DNA of 64,000 bases from Sordaria brevicollis (Eukaryota > Ascomycota > Sordariomycetes > Sordariales > Sordariaceae), in the NCBI GenBank assembly GCA_033439795.1, contig JAUTDP010000011.1, positions 124,001-188,000 on the forward strand, read 5' to 3'. The notes under the pieces were generated by a model. It made no database searches and was not told where the DNA came from. It saw only the letters and a list, made by a program, of their open reading frames with translations. The position numbers and the translations under genes were made by a program. Positions 57,884-64,000 of this stretch are shown piece after piece. The stretch's first letter is position 1. Every line of letters begins with the position of its first letter.

Positions 57884-59200
57884 ATGAACAACGGGCGAAT
57901 CGACCACAACGGCCGAATCAACCACGCCGAGCTCCAACGCCTAATGGACCTCGCCGACGCCGAATGGATCCAAAACTTCTCCCCCACCATCCCTTTACCC
58001 CCCGGCCCGATCCCTCTCCTATCTCTAGTCCCTCCCGGTCCTCCTCCTCCGTGTAAAAACCCCATAACCATTATCGTCAAGCTTGGTAAGCCCCTTCCCC
58101 CCCCCCCCCCCCCCCATATCCACACCCCTTCACCCAACCTCAACTAACAAAACCCAAAAAGACAACTCAACACAACCCCCCACGGCACCCCCCACGGCAC
58201 ACCCATACAAATCCCCAACATCAACCCCGCCTGGAACGTCGCCCAACTCAAACAACACCTCGCCCTCCAACCCGTTTTGGGGTGCATCCCCGCCCACCAA
58301 CAAGTTTTGAAGGCTGCTTTTGTTGAAGAAGCACGGGATGATGTGAGGAAGGCGAAAGGGTTGTATAGTCAGTGGCCGCTGATGAGTTTTTGTGGGGGTG
58401 GGTGGCCGTGTGGGGGGGTGTTTTGGTTGGGGAGGCAGAGGCAGAGGGATTTGGGTACGGCGGGTTCGATGGGTGTTATGGCTGGGCCGGGTGTGGTTCC
58501 GGGTGTGGTTCCGGTTGTGGTTTCGGGTGTGGTTTCGGGTGCGGTTCCGGGTGTGGCTCCGGGTATCACTCCGGCCAGAACTCCGGCTTTGGCTCAGTCT
58601 ATGCCTCCGCCTATGTCTCGGGCTATGTCTCGGGCTCAAACTCCGGCTATCACTCCGGCTATCACTCCGGCTATGGCCCCGTCTATGGCCCCGTCTATGG
58701 CCTCGTCTGGACCTCCGACTATGCCCCCGACTATGATGCCTCCACCGCCTCCACGCCCACCCACCCCCCTCCGCGCCGCAGCCAGCGCCCTAATCTCCAC
58801 CGTCACCCTCTCCATGGCTCCGTTCATAGCTCCCCTGCCCCCAGGCAACAACGGCACACACTTCACGATGAACAACAACAACAACAACGTCAACAAGACC
58901 GTACAACACGCAGTGCAACACGCCGTACAGCAAGGGCAGCGAATCGCCCAGCTATTCCACTCCACGCAGCAGCAACTTGGCCAGCTATTGTCGCCAGACG
59001 AGCAGCAAGAACTCGTGGAACAGCTTGGTAATGGTAATGGTCACGGGCAAGAACTTCGTGAGGAGATGGTTAAGCACCATCGATGGCTGATTTCGCAGAT
59101 GAAACCGGAGGAGCAAAGGAGGCTGGTTGTTTGGAAGAAGGTGAGCCCTGGGGGGCAGCCCGGGCAGTTGACACAAGGAAATCTACTGCAACTGCAGTAG
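57884..59200 (+). CDS. Pro/Gln-rich protein with possible ubiquitin-like segment
   Basis: I do not recognise the whole protein. Exon 1 (57884-58085) encodes MNNGRIDHNGRINHAELQRL, a Pro-rich part and PITIIVKL. The intron has donor GTAAGC, a C19 run, a CTAAC branch and acceptor AAAAAG. The frame then needs one extra base in a C6 run (58176-58181 or 58188-58193). It reads TPIQIPNINPAWNVAQLKQH and CIPAHQQVLKAAFVEEARDD, which with ITIIVKL resembles a ubiquitin-like fold (inference). Next come a Val/Gly/Pro/Thr/Ala/Met repeat (58495-58740), an N6 run, and QQELVEQLGNGNGHGQ and HHRWLISQMKPEEQRR. A TAG closes the frame at 59198-59200, but the same frame continues as a Q/H-rich tail for 109 more codons to TGA at 59528-59530. 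Gene likely real; the exact model is uncertain. Confidence 0.65.
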
Positions 59201-59530
59201 CAACTGCAGCAGCAGGAACATGAACATCACCAGCAGCAACATGAACATCACCAGCAACGTCACCAGCAGCTTCAGCAGCCCGGGCAGTTATCACATGGGC
59301 AGTTGGTTCAAGAGCAGCAGCAACATCACCAGCATCAGCAACAGCCCGGGCAGTCCGGGCAGTCATCGCGAGGCCAGCTACTTCAACAGCAACAGCAACA
59401 TCAGCAACATCAGCAACAGTATCAGCAACAGCAACATCATCAGCAACATCATCAGTATCAGCAACATGATCAGCAACAGTCCGGGCAGCCATCCCAAGGT
59501 CGACCCCAAAACAACATGAACGGGCTGTGA
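59201..59530 (+). other. In-frame Q/H-rich extension after TAG
   Basis: Immediately after the TAG the same frame reads QLQQQEHEHHQQQHEHHQQR and continues with CAG, CAA and CAT codons, PGQ units and finally QNNMNGL before TGA. It contains no other stop over 109 codons. The context is CAG-TAG-CAA-CTG, close to the known CAR-YYA readthrough context. Confidence 0.6.
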
Positions 59531-62258
59531 ATGTGATGCTCTCTAGCATTTACCATAATGTCTACATCCAACATATTTGGATGGAAGTTGACTAGTGGAA
59601 AGAAGAAAACTTTTGGGCTCTGTGGTACAGTTTTTTTTTTTCCTTTTTTTTCTTTTGTTTTCGCAAGCTGAGCTGGAGAAAAGTTCAACTTTACTCCGCC
59701 GTTATTTTCTCCCTTCGTTCTTCGTTCTATAGAGGGAGTCAGAAAAAGCACCACAATTTCGGGGGTTCTACCTCTTCGACTTCGACTTCGACTACGCTTC
59801 GACTTCGACCAGCACTTCCAGGCCAGCATGACATGACAGAACACAAAAGCAACAGAACCAAACCCGCACCGACCACGAACGGAGAGATCCAGCTTCGGAC
59901 ACTAGCTCTCGAGATGTGTAGTATCTACCTCCCACCATCCTTGGCTACCTCTACCATCTCTCACCCCCAGAGCCCTTTTCTTTCTCCATTTCCTTTGTTT
60001 ACCTTAGTCTCTTTTCTCCTTCCTCTATTCTCCTTTCTCTCTTCTCTTTCCCCCTTTCCGCTTTCTCCTTTCTCCTTCCAAGGTCCTATCCTATATACCA
60101 ACAAACCATTTCACAAGCCCAAGCCCAAACTCACAAACAGCGGCAGCGCCAACCGTGAAGCCTAGGTACCTAGCTTCCTACCTCTAATGCCCACACCACA
60201 GAACAAACATCACGGGAAAAGCGAAAGACACCTCAGTTAACTACCTACCAAACGCGGAACAACGCCAAACCACGCGAACGCCTGGACTACCACTACCACT
60301 ACCACTACCACTACCACTACTGTTAGTAATGGTAGGTATCACTGCTTTCGGTTATCGAAAACAACCTGCCTTGTCCCACGACCTCCAACCCCGAGACAAA
60401 CACGTAGAAAACGGGTTCTGGTTAGGTACGATGGTGGGTATACCCGATATACATACCTCTAGTTGATGGCACTTATACTTTTGACGTCAAGTGCGTGATG
60501 GAACCCAGTGCACCTCAACTTTGCCGCCTGAACCGCCGAGAGTCCCGTCGGAAGCTGTGGAAGCTGTGGAAGCTGTGGAAGCTGCGAAAGGCTGCAAAGT
60601 TTGTAAGGTTTTGTAAAGAATTGCAAAAACTTGCAGGTTTGCAGGGATGGGTACCAAAAAGGCCATAACGGACACGAGGTAGAGCTACTTAACCAAGCAC
60701 GACTGCACGAGGGCAGAGCAGAAAATACATGGTATGGTAGAGCTGCGGAGTTAGTTCTACTGGTGAGATACATGGAAAAAAAAAAAAAAAAAAAAGAGGT
60801 GTAGACTTGCGGAGGTTCTGGACTACTGCAAGGGAGCCACGTTCCGTACGCTGGGGTTGGTACTGGTACTGGGACTGGTTGGGTAGAAAGAGAGGTGAAG
60901 AGAGGTGAAGAGAGGTGAAGAGAGGTGAAGAGAGGTGAAGAGAGGTGAAGAGAGGTGAAGAGAGGTGAAGAGAGGTGAAGAGAGGTGAAGAGAGGTGAAG
61001 AGAGGTGAAGAGAGGTGAAGAGAGGTGAAGAGAGGTAAAGAGAGGTGGAAGAGAGGTGGAAAAGACTTGCTCGCAAAACAAAAATAGAGTATCGTGGTGA
61101 CTCAACCAGAGGCAAAGAAAGAAATTGAAGGAGATAACTAGAGAGGTCAAAAAATGATAAACACTTAAACATTTGAATAGGAGAATAGAATAAACTGAAA
61201 TAAAAAAACAAGACAATGAAATAAGCTCAAGCGGGAAGCGGTAGAAGTGTGGCTGGGGACATGAGTCGATGAAAGCTAGAGTTGAAGAAAGCTAAAGAGT
61301 CCATGTCGAAGAAGCTGCAGTGGAGAGTCGAAGAAAGCTAAAGAGCAAGAGCAACTACATAGTCTCAGTCTCACTCAGTCTATGCTAGTCCAGAAACCCA
61401 AAAAGAAGGAGGAAGGTGAGGAAGTACAACCCCCGTCCATAGCAGCATATTCTAGACATAAACATCTCTTGAATATCGACATGCGCTCAAGGCTCGTGTT
61501 ACTCGACGTCTTGAGTGCCTGATTTGGTTCTCCTATACTCTCGCTTTGGCTCAAGTCGTCTTTTTTTGTATGGGTTTGGGTTGAATTCGGTTGATCCTTC
61601 GTTATAGATATGGACTTTCTTGGATTTGGATACACTGGCATGTTTATACGACCTGAGAAGGGTCTTGAGCAACGGGAGTAACTGGCTGATGGAGAGTATC
61701 AGTACGGTAGGAGTTCTACCTAGTTTGGGTTGTGGAGTACTTGGGTTTCGACAGAGTAACAAAACATCTCGTTGCTCCACGTGCTGCGTCAATGTGAAAT
61801 ATTGTGTCGTAGTGTCCTCGTCTGTATTTGTCCGGGCTAGAAACGCTTTACGCCCCCAGGCTTCGTGTTCTTTGACTTGCTTGACGGGATTCAACTCCAA
61901 GCCAGGTTATCTACCTTTCCACAAATTTATTGGCAGCAAAAGCTCGGCTGTTTTATTAGATCCAGAATTATGAATACTTGATAAGCAGACGGGGTAAGAC
62001 TAAGTGTGATGCTTGATTGATCTTCATTAAGTCGTTATCTACTAGTGATTACATGCCTACTTTACTTTCATGTTGTTCCGTCGTCCGATTCCATCCATGC
62101 CAGTTCCGTCCAAAAACCCATACAAGCAATCAACCAACAAGGAAAAGAAAGAAGAACGCCCGCTGTGCTCATTACCAAACCCATCATCTACACCTCCACC
62201 ATTACTCCTCTCCCCCCCTTTCCACAATCCCCGAGACCACCACAGACAGACAGACACC
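59531..62258. other. Long intergenic region with tandem repeats
   Basis: No supported gene in 2.7 kb. Features are poly-T near 59630-59650, (CCACTA)n at about 60289-60320, a GTGGAAGCT nine-base repeat (about 60556-60590), a poly-A run (60777-60795) and the 10-bp minisatellite at 60891-61050. Open frames on the minus strand at 60459-61216 are products of the minisatellite. Confidence 0.5.
60891..61050 (+). repeat. 10-bp minisatellite AGAGGTGAAG
   Basis: Thirteen perfect tandem copies of AGAGGTGAAG run from 60891 to 61020, followed by three diverged copies (AGAGGTAAAG, AGAGGTGGAAG types). No copy differs inside the perfect block, which indicates recent expansion or homogenisation. Confidence 0.95.
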
Positions 62259-63500
62259 TCACCGCTGCGGCACCACCGGCGTAGGCGGCATATTCCTAAT
62301 CTGCTTAATCAAAAACTCCCTCTCATCAATAAACTGCTCATCATCCGTCCTGTCCTCCAGGAAATGACTCAAAAAATGCAGCAACTTCTCCCTATTCATC
62401 AACAATATCTTCTGCACCGGTACTGACTTGTGCGGGTTGGCGACAAAAACCTTGAACACGTGAAACCCTTCATACTGCACCATCTTCCTGTCGTCCCGCA
62501 ACAGGTTCATGCAGATCTTGAGGTGCTCGCCCCGGTCGACGTAGGCCGTCATTACGTTGTAGTTACTGCGGTCGAGCAGGATCTCGCCGAGGAGTTTGAT
62601 GGATTGCCGCTTGGTGACGTACGAGGTGGATTGGATCAGGACCGTGTTGTACTTGTGGAAGAAGAGGTCGAAGTTGGTGGAGAGGTAGTGGGGGATGAGG
62701 TCTTTGTGTTTTGTTAGGAGTTCCTGGGACACACGGGTTGTTAATAACCTGACCTGAGTAGCGGAAAAGAAGGGAGACAGAAAGACATACCCTGAACGTA
62801 GTAAAAGCATCCGCCGCCACCTCAAAACTGCCGCGATCGATCCACTCGAAAAAATTCCAGAATATCCCGTTCCCGCTTTGTTTTCTATCTCTATCAATCG
62901 CGCCCACTCCCCTCGTACTAGACCCTTGCTCGTCACCGTCATCATATAGAATCACGGCCGTGGCGGCCTCGCTGCTCTTGATGAGCTCCTTCAGGACTGT
63001 CCCTGCGTGCTGGGCGCTTTCCTTGTGGTCGTATCCCTTGCATAGCTCGATCAGGACTTGGGGTCGGCGTTCGACAACGTAGGCGAGGGCGAGCGGTTCG
63101 TTGCGCGGGGGAGCGTTGGGCGGGCGGAAGCGGAAGACGTAGGAGAAGATGACTTGGGTGTCTTTGCGGGAGTCAAAGGGTAAGCGGTAGAGGTTGATGG
63201 CGAGGTGGTAGAGCAGGTCTTCTTCGATCATGCCGGTTACTAGTTGGTATTGCTGTTCGGGGGAGGCTTCCTGGTCTGTTGGCTGGGGTGTTAGATGGGC
63301 ATACAGAGTTAATCACAAGAAGACAGCAACACACCGTGTGTCCCTTGGAGGAGCTGCTTCATCTGTGACAGCACCTTGGCCAGCTCCTCGACCTTATTTT
63401 GGCCCTGGGGACCCTCGAGCTTGACGACATGTTCGCGGGCTTGTCGGGGCAGGTCGCTGACATTGGTTCGTGTCCGGGCTCTCCCAAAGAGGAACGACAT
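62259..63500 (-). CDS. hym1: Hym1/Mo25-like scaffold protein
   Basis: Mo25/Hym1 is an armadillo-like scaffold that activates germinal-centre kinases of the NDR/RAM morphogenesis pathway, governing polar growth and septation in fungi. Three exons (63500-63335, 63275-62791, 62723-62259) encode 371 residues, the usual family length. The N-terminus MSFLFGRARTRTNVSDLPRQ is typical (MxFLF...R...P). The joins are LLQGTH-DQEASPEQQYQLV and AFTTFR-ELLTKHKDLIPHYL. The core shows YVVERRPQVLIELCKGYDHK, WNFFEWIDRGSFEVAADAF, STNFDLFFHKYNTVLIQSTS, YVTKRQSIKLLGEILLDR and NREKLLHFLSHFLEDRTDDE, all family hallmarks. Introns are 59 and 67 nt with standard signals. Confidence 0.96.
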
Positions 63501-64000
63501 GGTGACTTTTCTGTCTGGGTGTAGTGGAAGTCGGGATGTTGTATGGTAGAAGCCGAGTGATGTGTCGCGACAACGAAGCGGGCGGATCCGAGAATGGAGG
63601 TGGTCAACAAGGTGCCGTGCGACTCGGCCCTGGTTTGTTTGGATGACCGACAACGGGGCGTCCAGGGGTCTCAGTGGTAATTGTTAGCTAATGCCGGTTT
63701 GTCAGTTAGATGGAGACTTATAGTCGATTTGTACGGCCTTGTCTGCAGCCACTTGTGTCTGTTGGATGAATATTATGAAGACTATTTACTGTCCCAAGTA
63801 AAGTCAATACCTCTTAAGAACCTTTAATTCCTGTATAGACCTCCAGATGATTTTGTGGCCTTCAGTCCGGTCTGTCATGGTTCTGACTTTAAGTATTCAA
63901 CTAACAAATACACAGCAGCGGACGTTGGAGTGCTTGGATGCAGGGGTGCAGGACGATGCGCTTATCAGGATGAAGTACAACTGTTAGTGAGGACTCTTTC
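63501..64000. other. Region upstream of hym1
   Basis: This presumably holds the hym1 promoter and 5' leader. I see no other feature in the last 500 bases. Confidence 0.45.

Noticed and set aside
60459..61216. Open frames with repeated LFTSLHLSSP translation, and the idea of a CRISPR-like array
   Set aside because: The repeat is a gapless 10-bp minisatellite without spacers, so it is neither a protein repeat nor a CRISPR array.
61499..61900. Minus-strand frame of 133 codons with a Lys/Arg-rich end
   Set aside because: It lacks an ATG at its start, has no clear splice partner and no recognisable domain. It could be a last exon, but I cannot support that.

Overview
This window is from a filamentous ascomycete, most likely Neurospora or a close relative in the Sordariales. 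The genes have short introns with GTAAGT-like donors and CTAAC-type branch points. The proteins are typical fungal ones (Mif2/CENP-C, Yme2, Hym1, Dia4, SSA-type Hsp70). Two islands (10.2-14.6 kb and 54.5-56.0 kb) are extremely AT-rich, full of stop codons and contain recognisable but shattered transposases, as expected of repeat-induced point mutation (RIP).

Layout. 0-2.5 kb: no gene, one copy of a dispersed repeat. 2.5-9.2 kb: divergent pair mif2 (CENP-C, minus) and rnh201 (RNase H2 subunit A, plus), then a small unknown gene and a small secreted cysteine-containing protein gene. 10.2-14.6 kb: a RIP-degraded 4.4-kb element with 53-bp terminal inverted repeats and a DDE (IS630/Tc1-type) transposase relic. 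15.8-17.2 kb: dienelactone hydrolase family gene. 19.9-22.3 kb: cytosolic hsp70 with a 24-nt micro-exon; this micro-exon plus its following intron recurs in inverted orientation 1.4 kb downstream, inside a hairpin-bearing repeat that has two further copies in the window. 24.5-28.9 kb: divergent yme2 (minus) and emi1-like (plus), with a tRNA-Arg(ACG) gene inside a yme2 intron on the opposite strand. 30.4-31.3 kb: unknown gene. 32.9-36.5 kb: EF-hand MscS-type channel. 39.6-41.3 kb: mitochondrial seryl-tRNA synthetase. 42.3-50.0 kb: a 2,564-residue coiled-coil protein. 52.9-54.0 kb: PLP homeostasis protein (YggS/PLPBP family). 54.55-55.96 kb: RIP-degraded Tc1-like element with TA flanks. 57.9-59.5 kb: a proline- and glutamine-rich protein with a possible ubiquitin-like segment and an in-frame TAG before a Q-rich extension. 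62.3-63.5 kb: hym1 (Mo25).

The genes are ordinary housekeeping functions (kinetochore, DNA repair, mitochondrial nucleoid and translation, chaperone, cell-shape kinase scaffold) and do not form a cluster. The less expected content is in repeats and gene-model oddities: the hsp70-derived hairpin repeat family, the nested tRNA, the 29-residue coiled-coil repeat of the giant protein, and three genes whose reading frames would each be repaired by one extra base near a C or G run, which may be assembly error. All exon boundaries are my own predictions from splice signals and protein continuity.
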